A DNA stretch of 64,000 nt from Siphonodentalium dalli. Lineage: Eukaryota > Mollusca > Scaphopoda > Gadilida > Siphonodentaliidae. The notes under the pieces are model-generated. The model did no database searches and had not been told where the DNA came from. It saw only the letters and a program-made list of their open reading frames with translations. The DNA lies in the NCBI GenBank assembly GCA_032622095.1, contig CP136062.1:1-64000 (forward strand), in the 5' to 3' direction. The position numbers were made by a program, and so were the translations under genes. Below are positions 45,406 through 56,683 of this stretch, in pieces; positions within the stretch are counted from its first letter, which is position 1; every line of letters starts with the position of its first letter.

Positions 45406-45711
45406 GTTGGAACGAATGGAATTGTCAGCTTCACGACACCATACAATAGCCCAGCTTCACATCCATTCAATAAAACATTCAACCATGCCGTCATCGCTCC
45501 ATTGTGGACCGATTTGGTTGCAAATGGCTGCGGGAAAGTGCATTACGAGCATCACTCAGTTGATGACCCAAACAGCAATCAGACCGTTATCACCATGACA
45601 GATGATTGGCTTGTTGAACTCCTCAATGTAGTTGGATTCTCAGCGACCGACGTGATCATCGTCACTTGGGTCCATGTGACACAATACCCTTACTCCCAAT
45701 ATAAAGATGAG
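45406..45711 (+). CDS. internal exon: core of the NIDO (nidogen-like) domain
   Basis: This 306-bp exon (102 codons, phase 0 at both ends) lies between the acceptor TTTTACAG and the donor GTGAGT. It begins VGTNGIVSFTTP, has NHAVIAPLWTDL in the middle and then a GKVHYEHH strand, and ends with TDVIIVTWVHVTQYPYSQYK. These are the NIDO hallmarks: a TNGxxSF strand, an IAPxWxD strand, a G-x-V-x-Y strand and a V-I-V-T-W strand. It joins the 34,632 exon exactly between HYRIY and VGTNG. Two N-glycosylation sequons (NKT, NQT) fit an extracellular protein. The rest of the domain should lie on an exon right of the window, beyond the macrosatellite. There is no stop or frameshift. Function beyond an extracellular matrix or mucin-like role is unknown. 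Confidence 0.75.
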
Positions 45712-45922
45712 GTGAGTTAACCTTACTCCCAATATAAAGATGAGGTGAGTTAACCTTACTCCCAATATAAAGATGAGGCGAGTTAACCTTACTCCCAATA
45801 TAAAGATCAGGTGAGTTAACCTTACTTCCAATATAAATGTCAGGTGAGTTAACCTTACTCCCAATATAACGATCAGGTGAGTTTTGAACTTTACTCCCAA
45901 TATAAAGATCAGGTTAGTTAAC
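45688..45922. repeat. 33-bp tandem repeat copying the exon end and its 5' splice site
   Basis: Seven units (starts 45688, 45721, 45754, 45787, 45820, 45853 and 45889) each hold CCTTACTCCCAATATAAAGA, then (T/C)(G/C)AG and GTGAGTTAA. The first unit is the last eight codons of the exon plus its donor. Donor strings lie at 45712, 45745, 45811, 45844 and 45877 (GTGAGT), 45778 (GCGAGT) and 45913 (GTTAGT). The unit is 11 codons long, but each contains TAA in the frame that continues the exon, so use of a later donor would end the protein two residues (VS) after the normal exon. Confidence 0.93.
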
Positions 45923-45935
45923 CAAGCCTGAATAC

Positions 45936-45997
45936 AAGCCTGCAAATAGCCTGTCTGTCATTTGCAGAATGAGGTCCCCAGACGGTGAATTTAGTGA
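45936..45997. repeat. truncated foldback-family copy at the satellite edge
   Basis: This copy runs from AAGCCTGCAAATAGC through TCTGTCATTTGCAGAATGAG to GGTGAATTTAGTGA and matches 42,687-42,748 in the same orientation. It stops where the 128-bp satellite begins. Confidence 0.85.
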
Positions 45998-47444
45998 TTC
46001 ATATAACCCACATGGAGCCTCTCTACAGGTGTCGTCTGTATCGGTCTACGTGGGGCTCTGTGTTACATATAATTAGTCAGGCTATCTGTACAGATATATA
46101 TAGCATCATTAGGACAGCAACGATTCATAAAACCCACAGGGAGCCCCACTACAGAGTGTCGTCTGCTCCCGTCTATGTGGGGCTCTCCGTGTTACATATA
46201 ATTATTCATGATATCTATACAGATATATGCAACATCATGAGGGCAGCAACGATTCATATAACCCACAGGGAGGCTCATTACAGAGTGTCGACTGCTCCGG
46301 TCTATGTGGGGCTCTCCGTGTTACATATAATTATTCAGGCTATCTATACAGATGTATAACATAATCAGGGCAGCAATGATTCATATAACCCATAGGGAGG
46401 CTCACTACAGAGTGCCGTCTGGTCCAGACTATGTGGGACTCTCTGTGTTACATATAATTAGTCAGGCTATCTATACAGATATATATAGCATCATGAGGGC
46501 AGCAACGATTCATATAACCCACAGGGAGCCTCAATACAGAGTGTCGTCTGCTCCCGTCTATGTGGGGCTCTCTGTAATACATATAATTAGTCAGGCTATC
46601 TATACAGATATATAACATCATCAGGACAGCAACGATTTATATAACCCACAGGGAGCCTCAATACAGAGTGTCGTCTGATCCAGACTATGTGGGACTCTCT
46701 GTGTTACATATAATTAGTCAGGCTATCTATACAGATATATATAACATCGTCAGGGCAGCAGCGATTCATATAACCCACAGGGAGCCTCAGTACAGAGTGT
46801 CGTCTGCTTCCGTTTATTTGGGTCTCTCTGTAATACATATAATTAGTCAGGCTATCTATACAGATATATATAACATCACGAGGACAGCAGCGATTCATAT
46901 AACCCACAGGGAGCCTCACTACAGAGTGTCGTCTGATCCAGACTATGTGGGACTCTCTGTGTTTAATATAATTGGTCAGGCTATCTTTTCAGATGTATAA
47001 CATCATGAGGGCAGCAACGATTCATACAACCCACAGGGAGCCTCACTACAGTGTGTCGTCTGCTCCCGTCTATGTGGGACTCTCTGTGTTACATATAATT
47101 AATCAGGCTATCTATACAGATATATAACATAATCAGGGCAGCAACGATTCATATAACCCACAGGGAGACTCACTACAGAGTGTCGTCTGCTGCGGTCTAT
47201 GTGGGACTCTCTGTGTTACATATAATTAGTCAGGCTATATATATACAGATATATATAACATCATCAGGGCCGCATCGATTCATATAACCCACAGGGAGCC
47301 TCACGACAGAGTGTCGTCTGCTCCAGACTATGTGGGACTCTCTGTGTTACATATAATTAGTCAGGCTATCTATACAGATATATATAGCATCATGAGGGCA
47401 GCAACGATTCATATAACCCACAGGGAGCCTCACTACAGAGTGTC
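45996..47444. repeat. satellite A array 1 (128-bp units, about 11 copies)
   Basis: Units start ATTCATATAACCCACAGGGA, continue with CAGAGTGTCGTCTGCTCC, TATGTGGGACTCTCTGTG and TTACATATAATTAGTCAGGC, and end with a TATA-rich stretch and CATCAGGGCAGCAACG. Spacings between unit starts measured here are 126-129. The leftmost units are the most divergent (CATGGAGCCTCTCTACAGG). Because the unit is close to 43 codons, long open frames appear on both strands, but they shift with each length variant and are not genes. This array holds the distinctive unit with TCATGATATC and GTCGACTGC (46,191-46,302). Confidence 0.95.
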
Positions 47445-47849
47445 AAATGAATATTCTTGTGAGACTCCCCATACGAAAGTGCCCCCACATACCAAGTTTC
47501 ATCGAAATCCCGTGATATTCGGGCGTTTGACCTTGAAATGACCCGATGCCAAGTTCAAGGTTACGTCGCACGGGCAAATTAATAGGTTTATGCCACTTTC
47601 CGACCGAAGGTACCCCCACATACCAAGTTTCATCGAAATCCCGTGATATTCGGGCGTTTGACCTTGAAATGACCCAATTTCAAGGTCAAGGTCACATCGC
47701 ACGGACAAATTAATAGGCCCATGCCACCCACCGGCCGAAAATACCCCCACATACGAAGTTTCATCGAAATCGGGTCGGCCGTTTTCGAGTTCATCGCGAA
47801 CACACACACACAGACACACACACACACAGATCTTCCAAAATATATATTA
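47445..47849. repeat. B element 1 (131-bp internal units)
   Basis: Tandem 131-bp units start at 47482, 47613 and 47744 with CCCCCACATACCAAGTTTCA. Each continues with TCGAAATCCCGTGATATTCG, TTTGACCTTGAAATGACC, a TCAAGGT(T/CA) stretch, GTCGCACGGGCAAATTAATA and CCGGCCGAA. The final copy ends in GGCCGTTTTCGAGTTCATCG, an (AC)n tract with CAGA, and ATCTTCCAAAATATATATTA. The left end is fused to satellite A inside an A unit (AGTGTC then AAATGAATATTC), so the normal CTAGAAGGTGACCCGAC start is missing. Confidence 0.9.
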
Positions 47850-48484
47850 GACTAGCCGATGAGCCCGACATTGTCCGGGCTATTCAAAAACCAAATTTCC
47901 AAGTCGATAGCTCCACCCGTTTCCGATATCTGGTCTGCGCATGCGCGAAGCTGGCGTCGCACGGGCTCGGCGACCAGATAAATTTCGTATCCGGGGCAAG
48001 ATACATTCACATAGCAAATTTCAAGTCGATAGCTCCACCCGTTTCCGAGATCTCGTCTGCGCATGTGCGAAGCTGGCGTCGCACGGGCTCGGCGACCCGA
48101 TAAAATTTGTATCCGGGGCAAGATACAGTCACATAGCAAATTTCAAGTCGATAGCTCCACCCGTTTCCGAGATCTCGTCTGCGCATGCGCGAAGCTGGCG
48201 TCGCACAGACTCGGCGACCAGATAAAATTCGTACTCGGGGCAAGATACATTCACATACCAAGTTTCAAGTCGATAGCTCCTCCCGTTTCCGAGATCTCGT
48301 CTGCGCATGCGCTGCACGGGCGTCGCACGGGCTCGCCAATACGACAACGACCACCGCCTGGTCAAACTACACACACATACCAAGTTTCGTCCCGATCGGT
48401 CGAGAATCGTAGATTTGTATTAAGGACAGACAGAGAGACAGTCAGACAAACAGACAGACAGAGGTCTTCAAAATATATATGAGA
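47850..48484. repeat. C element 1 (122-bp internal units)
   Basis: The element starts GACTAGCCGATGAGCCCGAC and contains a hairpin CCCGAC-ATT-GTCCGGG. Four 122-bp units follow, with GTCGATAGCTCC at 47903, 48025, 48147 and 48269. Each holds CCACCCGTTTCCGAGATC (or close), CTGCGCATGCGC, and GCTGGCGTCGCACGGGCTCG. The tail has CCAAGTTTCGTCCCGATCGG, an AGACAGACAG-rich tract and GGTCTTCAAAATATATATGA. The second unit carries CATGTGC in place of CATGCGC. Confidence 0.93.
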
Positions 48485-50110
48485 TAATCAGGGCAGCAAT
48501 GATTCATATAACCCACAGGGAGCCTCAATACAGAGTGTCGTCTGCTCCGGTCTATGTGGGACTCTCTGTGTTACATATAATTAATCAGGCTATCTATACA
48601 GATATATAACATAATCAGGGCAGCAACGATTCATATAACCCACAGGGAGCCTCACTACAGAGTGTCGTCTGCTCCGGTCTATTGGGGACTCTCTGTGTTA
48701 CATATAATTAGTCAGGCTATATATATACAGATATATATAACATCATCAGGGCCGCATCGATTCATATAACCCACAGGGAGCCTCACGACAGAGTGTCGTC
48801 TGCTCCAGACTATGTGGGACTCTCTGTGTTACATATAATTAGTCAGGCTATCTATACAGATATATATAGCATCATGAGGGCAGCAACGATTCATATAACC
48901 CACAGGGAGCCTCACTACAGAGTGTCGTCTGCTGCCGTCTATGTGGGTCTCTCTGTAATACATATAATTAGTCAGGCTATCTATACAGATATATATAACA
49001 CCACGAGGACAGCAGCGATTCATATAACCCACAGTGAGCCTCACTACAGAGTGTCGTCTGCTCCGGTCTATGTGGGACTCTCTGTGTTACATATAATTAA
49101 TCAGGCTATCTATACAGATATATAACATAATCAGGGCAGCAACGATTCATATAACCCACAGGGAGCCTCACTACAGAGTGTCGTCTGCTCCGGTCTATTG
49201 GGGACTCTCTGTGTTACATATAATTAGTCAGGCTATATATATACAGATATATATAACATCATCAGGGCCGCATCGATTCATATAACCCACAGGGAGCCTC
49301 AATACAGAGTGTCGTCTGCTCCGGTCTATGTGTGACTCTATGTGTTACATATAATTAGTCAGGCTATCTATACAGATATATATAGCATCATGAGGGCAGC
49401 AACGATTCATATAACCCACAGGGAGCCTCACTACAGAGTGTCGTCTGCTGCCGTCTATGTGGGTCTCTCTGTAATACATATAATTAGTCAGGCTATCTAT
49501 ACAGATATATATAACACCACGAGGACAGCAGCGATTCATATAACCCACAGTGAGCCTCACTACAGAGTGTCGTCTGCTCCGGTCTATGTGAGGCTCTCTG
49601 TGTTACATATAATTATTCAGGCTATATACACAGATGTGTAACATAATCAGGGCAGCAAGGATTCATATAACCCACAGGGAGCCTCACTACAGAGCGCCGT
49701 CTGATCCAGTCTATGTGGGACACTCTGTGTTACATATAATCGATTCATATAACCCACAGGGAGCCTCAATACAGAGTGTCGTCTGCTCCGGTCTATGTGG
49801 GACTCTCTGTGCTACATGATTAGTCAGGCTATATATACAGATATATATAACATGATCAGGGCAGCAACGATTCATATAACCCACAGGGAGCCTCAATACA
49901 GAGTGTCGTCTGCTCCGGTTTATGTGTGACTCTATGTGTTACATATAATTAGTCAGGCTATATATACAGCTATATATAACATAATCAGGGCAGCAACGAT
50001 TCATATAACCCACAGGGAGCCTCACTACAGAGTGTCGTCTGCTCCGGTCCATGTGGGGCTCTCTGTGTTACATATAATTAGTCAGGCTATATATACAAAT
50101 ATATATAACA
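48485..50110. repeat. satellite A array 2 (about 13 copies)
   Basis: Units are as in array 1, but this array has one internally deleted unit near 49,740 where TTACATATAAT is joined straight to CGATTCATATAACCC. Blocks 48,793-49,125 and 49,300-49,641 are near-copies of each other, showing an internal duplication of about 0.5 kb. Confidence 0.95.
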
Positions 50111-50680
50111 CTAGAAGGTGACCCGACTTCGTCCGGGCTTTGACCTTGAATTGACCCATCCAAAACACTCAGTGGACAAAAGTAGCCCTATGTATAAAAT
50201 TTCGTCGAAATCCCATCAAAATTGGCGATTTGACCTTGAATTGACCAGATTTCAAGGTCAAGGTCACGTCGCACGGGCAAATGAATATGCTTATGAGACT
50301 CCCCATAGGAAAGTACCCCCCACATACCAAGTTTCATCGAAATCCCGTGATATTCGGGCGTTTGACCTTGAAATGACCGATGTTAAGGTCAAGGTCACGT
50401 CGCATCGGGCAAATTAATATGCCCATGCCACCCCCCGGCCGAAAATACCCCCACAATACCAAGTTTCATCGAAATCCCGTGATATTCGGGCGTTTGACCT
50501 TGAAATGACCCGATTTCAAGGTCAATGTCACGTTGCACGGACAAATTAATAGGCCCATGCCAACCCCGGCCGAAAATACCCCCACACACCAAGTTTCATC
50601 GAAATCGGCTAGGCCGTTTTCGAGTTCATCGCGAACACACACACACACAGACAGACAGATCTTCCAAAATATAAAATAGA
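50111..50680. repeat. B element 2 (complete, B-prime type)
   Basis: The element starts CTAGAAGGTGACCCGACTTC, with hairpin CCCGAC-TTC-GTCCGGG, then TTTGACCTTGAATTGACC and CCAAAACACTCAGTGGACAA. Two to three 131-bp units follow. It ends in GGCCGTTTTCGAGTTCATCG, (AC)n, AGACAGACAGATCTTCC and ATATAAAATAGA. The next B element begins immediately after. Confidence 0.9.
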
Positions 50681-51430
50681 CTAGAAGGTGACCCCGACTT
50701 CGTCCGGGCTTTGACCTTGACTTGTCCATTTTGAAGGTCAAGGTCAAGTGGGGTCGCGATTTGACCAGTCCAAAACACTACCCGGACAAAAGTACCCGAC
50801 AAACGTGCCCGTCGAAATCCATCCGGTTTTACCCGATTTGACCTTGAATTGATGATTTTGAAGGGTCAAGGTCAGGTCGGGGTAACGATTTGACCCGTCG
50901 AAAACACTCAATGGACAAAAGTAACCCCTATGTATAAAATTTCGTCGAAATCCCATCAAAATTGGCGATTTGACCTTGAATTGACCAGATTTCAAGGTCA
51001 AGGTCACGTCGCACGGGCAAATGAATATTCTTGTGAGACTCCCCATACGAAAGTGCCCCCCACATACCAAGTTTCATCGAAATCCCGTGATATTCGGGCG
51101 TTTGACCTTGAAATGACCCCGATGCCAAGTTCAAGGTTACGTCGCACGGGCAAATTAATAGGTTTATGCCACTTTCCGGCCGAAGGTACTCCCAGCATAC
51201 CAAGTTTCATCGAAAATCCCGTGATATTCGGGCGTTTGACCTTGAAATGACCCAATTTCAAGGTCAAGGTCACATCGCACGGACAAATTAATAGGCCCAT
51301 GCCACCCACACCGGCCGAAAATACCCCCACATACGAAGTTTCATCGAAAATCGGGTCGGCCGTTTTCGAGTTCATCGCGAACACACACACACAGACACAC
51401 ACACACACAGATCTTCCAAAATATATATTA
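50681..51430. repeat. B element 3 (B-double-prime type, indel-rich)
   Basis: It has the same start as B element 2, but its 5' part carries CTTGTCCATTTTGAAGG and ACTACCCGGACAAAAGTACC before the shared 131-bp units. It shows many single-base insertions compared with the copies at 55,179 and 58,443, mostly in C and A runs. Confidence 0.9.
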
Positions 51431-52066
51431 GACTAGCCGATGAGCCCGACATTGTCCGGGCTATTCAAAAAACCAAATTTCCAAGTCGATAGCTCCACCC
51501 GTTTCCGATATCTGGTCTGCGCATGCGCGAAGCTGGCGTCGCACGGGCTCGGCGACCAGATAAATTTCGTATCCGGGGCAAGATACATTCACATAGCAAA
51601 TTTCAAGTCGATAGCTCCACCCGTTTCCGAGATCTCGTCTGCGCATGTGCGAAGCTGGCGTCGCACGGGCTCGGCGACCCGATAAAATTCGTATCCGGGG
51701 CAAGATACAGTCACATAGCAAATTTCAAGTCGATAGCTCCACCCGTTTCCGAGATCTCGTCTGCGCATGCGCGAAGCTGGCGTCGCACAGGCTCGGCGAC
51801 CAGATAAAATTCGTACTCGGGGCAAGATACATTCACATACCAAGTTTCAAGTCGATAGCTCCTCCCGTTTCCGAGATCTCGTCTGCGCATGCGCTGCACG
51901 GGCCGTCGCACGGGCTCGCCAATACGACAACGACCACCGCCTGGTCAAACTACACACACATACCAAGTTTCGTCCCGATCGGTCGAGAATCGTAGATTTG
52001 TATTAAGGACAGACAGAGAGACAGTCAGACAAACAGACAGACAGAGGTCTTCAAAATATATATGAG
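51431..52066. repeat. C element 2
   Basis: Four 122-bp units and the AGACAGACAG-type tail are present. Compared with C element 1 it has an extra A in the 5' AAAAAA run and an extra C in GGGCCGTCGC. Confidence 0.92.
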
Positions 52067-52380
52067 ATAATCAGGGCAGCAATGATTCATATAACCCACA
52101 GGGAGCCTCAATACAGAGTGTCGTCTGCTCCGGTCTATGTGGGACTCTCTGTGTTACATATAATTAGTCACGGCTATATATATACAGATATATATAACAT
52201 CATCAGGGCCGCATCGATTCATATAACCCACAGGGAGCCTCACGACAGAGTGTCGTCTGCTCCAGACTATGTGGGACTCTCCTGTGTTACATATAATTAG
52301 TCAGGCTATACAGATATATATAGCATCATGAGGGCAGCAACGATTCATATAACCCACAGGGAGCCTCACTACAGAGTGTC
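52067..52380. repeat. satellite A array 3 (short, about 2.5 units)
   Basis: Only two to three A units are present. The end AGTGTC fused to AAATGAATATTC is the same breakpoint as at 47,444. Extra bases break GTCAGGC (GTCACGGC) and CTCTCTG (CTCTCCTG). Confidence 0.9.
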
Positions 52381-52785
52381 AAATGAATATTCTTGTGAGA
52401 CTCCCCATACGAAAGTGCCCCCACATACCAAGTTTCATCGAAATCCCGTGATATTCGGGCGTTTGACCTTGAAATGACCCGATGCCAAGTTCAAGGTTAC
52501 GTCGCACGGGCAAATTAATAGGTTTATGCCACTTTCCGGCCGAAGGTACCCCCACATACCAAGTTTCATCGAAATCCCGTGATATTCGGGCGTTTGACCT
52601 TGAAATGACCCAATTTCAAGGTCAAGGTCACATCGCACGGACAAATTAATAGGCCCATGCCACCCACCGGCCGAAAATACCCCCACATACGAAGTTTCAT
52701 CGAAATCGGGTCGGCCGTTTTCGAGTTCATCGCGAACACACACACACAGACACACACACACACAGATCTTCCAAAATATATATTA
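52381..52785. repeat. B element 4 (same 5'-truncated type as B element 1)
   Basis: It is nearly identical to 47,445-47,849 and was therefore copied together with its fusion to satellite A. It lacks the usual start. Confidence 0.9.
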
Positions 52786-53419
52786 GACTAGCCGATGAGC
52801 CCGACATTGTCCGGGCTATTCAAAAACCAAATTTCCAAGTCGATAGCTCCACCCGTTTCCGATATCTGGTCTGCGCTTGCGCGAAGCTGGCGTCGCACGG
52901 GCTCGGCGACCAGATAAATTTCTTATCCGGGGCAAGATACATTCACATAGCAAATTTCAAGTCGATAGCTCCACCCGTTTCCGAGATCTCGTCTGCGCAT
53001 GTGCGAAGCTGGCGTCGCACGGGCTCGGCGACCCGATAAAATTCGTATCCGGGGCAAGATACAGTCACATAGCAAATTTCAAGTCGATAGCTCCACCCGT
53101 TTCCGAGATCTCGTCTGCGCATGCGCGAAGCTGGCTTCGCACAGGCTCGGCGACCAGATAAAATTCGTACTCGGGGCAAGATACATTCACATACCAAGTT
53201 TCAAGTCGATAGCTCCTCCCGTTTCCGAGATCTCGTCTGCGCATGCGCTGCACGGGCGTCGCACGGGCTCGCCAATACGACAACGACCACCGCCTGGTCA
53301 AACTACACACACATACCAAGTTTCGTCCCGATCGGTCGAGAATCGTAGATTTGTATTAAGGACAGACAGAGAGACAGTCAGACAAACAGACAGACAGAGG
53401 TCTTCAAAATATATATGAG
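52786..53419. repeat. C element 3
   Basis: Four 122-bp units are present. It differs from C element 1 by CTGCGCTTGCGC in the first unit and GCTGGCTTCGCAC in the third; both changes recur in C element 4. Confidence 0.92.
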
Positions 53420-54612
53420 ATAATCAGGGCAGCAATGATTCATATAACCCACAGGGAGCCTCAATACAGAGTGTCGTCTGCTCCGGTCTATGTGGGACTC
53501 TCTGTGTTACATATAATTAATCAGGCTATCTATACAGATATATAACATAATCAGGGCAGCAACGATTCATATAACCCACAGGGAGCCTCACTACAGAGTG
53601 TCGTCTGCTCCGGTCTATTGGGGACTCTCTGTGTTACATATAATTAGTCAGGCTATATATATACAGATATATATAACATCATCAGGGCCGCATCGATTCA
53701 TATAACCCACAGGGAGCCTCACGACAGAGTGTCGTCTGCTCCAGACTATGTGGGACTCTCTGTGTTACATATAATTAGTCAGGCTATCTATACAGATATA
53801 TATAGCATCATGAGGGCAGCAACGATTCATATAACCCACAGGGAGCCTCACTACAGAGTGTCGTCTGCTGCCGTCTATGTGGGTCTCTCTGTAATACATA
53901 TAATTAGTCAGGCTATCTATACAGATATATATAACACCACGAGGACAGCAGCGATTCATATAACCCACAGTGAGCCTCACTACAGAGTGTCGTCTGCTCC
54001 GGTCTATGTGAGGCTCTCTGTGTTACATATAATTATTCAGGCTATATACACAGATGTGTAACATAATCAGGGCAGCAAGGATTCATATAACCCACAGGGA
54101 GCCTCACTACAGAGCGCCGTCTGATCCAGTCTATGTGGGACACTCTGTGTTACATATAATCGATTCATATGACCCACAGGGAGCCTCAATACAGAGCGCC
54201 GTCTGATCCAGTCTATGTGGGACACTCTGTGTTACATATAATCGATTCATATAACCCACAGGGAGCCTCAATACAGAGTGTCGTCTGCTCCGGTCTATGT
54301 GGGACTCTCTGTGCTACATGATTAGTCAGGCTATATATACAGATATATATAACATGATCAGGGCAGCAACGATTCATATAACCCACAGGGAGCCTCAATA
54401 CAGAGTGTCGTCTGCTCCGGTCTATGTGTGACTCTATGTGTTACATATAATTAGTCAGGCTATATATACAGCTATATATAACATAATCAGGGCAGCAACG
54501 ATTCATATAACCCACAGGGAGCCTCACTACAGAGTGTCGTCTGCTCCGGTCCATGTGGGGCTCTCTGTGTTACATATAATTAGTCAGGCTATATATACAA
54601 ATATATATAACA
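53420..54612. repeat. satellite A array 4
   Basis: About nine full units and two internally deleted units (joins near 54,160 and 54,245) are present. Arrays 5 and 6 have the same pair of deleted units, so all three descend from one macro-unit. Confidence 0.95.
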
Positions 54613-55178
54613 CTAGAAGGTGACCCGACTTCGTCCGGGCTTTGACCTTGAATTGACCCATCCAAAACACTCAGTGGACAAAAGTAGCCCTATGTATAAA
54701 ATTTCGTCGAAATCCCATCAAAATTGGCGATTTCACCTTGAATTGACCAGATTTCAAGGTCAATGTCACGTCGCACGGGCAAATGAATATGCTTATGAGA
54801 CTCCCCATTGGAAAGTACCCCCACATACCAAGTTTCATCGAAATCCCGTGATATTCGGGCGTTTGACCTTGAAATGACCCGATATTAAGGTCAAGGTCAC
54901 GTCGCACGGGCAAATTAATATGCCCATGCCACCCCGGCCGAAAATACCCCCACATACCAAGTTTCATCGAAATCCCGTGATATTCGGGCGTTTGACCTTG
55001 AAATGACCCGATTTCAAGGTCAATGTCACGTTGCACGGACAAATTAATAGGCCCATGCCAACCCTGGCCGAAAATACCCCCACACACCAAGTTTCATCGA
55101 AATCGGCTAGGCCGTTTTCGAGTTCATCGCGAACACACACACACACAGACAGACAGATCTTCCAAAATATAAAATAGA
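54613..55178. repeat. B element 5 (complete, B-prime type)
   Basis: Start CTAGAAGGTGACCCGACTTC and end ATATAAAATAGA are as in B element 2. The 5' part reads GGCGATTTCACCTTG in place of GGCGATTTGACCTTG, a change shared with B element 7. Confidence 0.92.
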
Positions 55179-56049
55179 CTAGAAGGTGACCCGACTTCGT
55201 CCGGGCTTTGACCTTGACTTGTCCATTTTGAAGGTCAAGGTCAAGTGGGGTCGCGATTTGACCAGTCCAAAACACTACCCGGACAAAAGTACCCGACAAA
55301 CGTGCCCGTCGAAATTCATCCGGTTTTACCCGATTTGACCTTGAATTGATGATTTTGAAGGTCAAGGTCAGGTCGGGGTAACGATTTGACCCGTCGAAAA
55401 CACTCAATGGACAAAAGTAACCCTATGTATAAAATTTCGTCGAAATCCCATCAAAATTGGCGATTTGACCTTGAATTGACCAGATTTCAAGGTCAAGGTC
55501 ACGTCGCACGGGCAAATGAATATTCTTGTGAGACTCCCCATACGAAAGTGCCCCCACATACCAAGTTTCATCGAAATCCCGTGATATTCGGGCGTTTGAC
55601 CTTGAAATGACCCGATGCCAAGTTCAAGGTTACGTCGCACGGGCAAATTAATAGGTTTATGCCACTCTCCGGCCGAAGGTACCCCCACATACCAAGTTTC
55701 ATCGAAATCCCGTGATATTCGGGCGTTTGACCTTGAAATGACCCGATGCCAAGTTCAAGGTTACGTCGCACGGGCAAATTAATAGGTTTATGCCACTTTC
55801 CGGCCGAAGGTACCCCCACATACCAAGTTTCATCGAAATCCCGTGATATTCGGGCGTTTGACCTTGAAATGACCCAATTTCAAGGTCAAGGTCACATCGC
55901 ACGGACAAATTAATAGGCCCATGCCACCCACCGGCCGAAAATACCCCCACATACGAAGTTTCATCGAAATCGGGTCGGCCGTTTTCGAGTTCATCGCGAA
56001 CACACACACACAGACACACACACACACAGATCTTCCAAAATATATATTA
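55179..56049. repeat. B element 6 (B-double-prime type with one extra 131-bp unit)
   Basis: It is the same as B element 8 but carries one more 131-bp unit at about 55,684-55,815. This explains most of the length difference between successive macro-units (3,264 against 3,134). Confidence 0.92.
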
Positions 56050-56683
56050 GACTAGCCGATGAGCCCGACATTGTCCGGGCTATTCAAAAACCAAATTTCC
56101 AAGTCGATAGCTCCACCCGTTTCCGATATCTGGTCTGCGCTTGCGCGAAGCTGGCGTCGCACGGGCTCGGCGACCAGATAAATTTCGTATCCGGGGCAAG
56201 ATACATTCACATAGCAAATTTCAAGTCGATAGCTCCACCCGTTTCCGAGATCTCGTCTGCGCATGTGCGAAGCTGGCGTCGCACGGGCTCGGCGACCCGA
56301 TAAAATTCGTATCCGGGGCAAGATACAGTCACATAGCAAATTTCAAGTCGATAGCTCCACCCGTTTCCGAGATCTCGTCTGCGCATGCGCGAAGCTGGCT
56401 TCGCACAGGCTCGGCGACCAGATAAAATTCGTACTCGGGGCAAGATACATTCACATACCAAGTTTCAAGTCGATAGCTCCTCCCGTTTCCGAGATCTCGT
56501 CTGCGCATGCGCTGCACGGGCGTCGCACGGGCTCGCCAATACGACAACGACCACCGCCTGGTCAAACTACACACACATACCAAGTTTCGTCCCGATCGGT
56601 CGAGAATCGTAGATTTGTATTAAGGACAGACAGAGAGACAGTCAGACAAACAGACAGACAGAGGTCTTCAAAATATATATGAG
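56050..56683. repeat. C element 4
   Basis: Four 122-bp units are present. It carries the TTGCGC and GGCTTCGCAC changes found in C element 3. Confidence 0.92.

Noticed and set aside
47790-47835. (AC)n and (AGAC)n tracts as independent microsatellites
   Set aside because: They occur at the same place in each B or C element and are best read as element tails.
47850-47890. Hammerhead ribozyme (CCGATGA followed by a stem and loop)
   Set aside because: The GATGA and a stem II-like hairpin are present, but the invariant GAAA after stem II reads TATT and the first core base pair context is wrong. In B elements the GATGA itself is altered (AAGGTGA).
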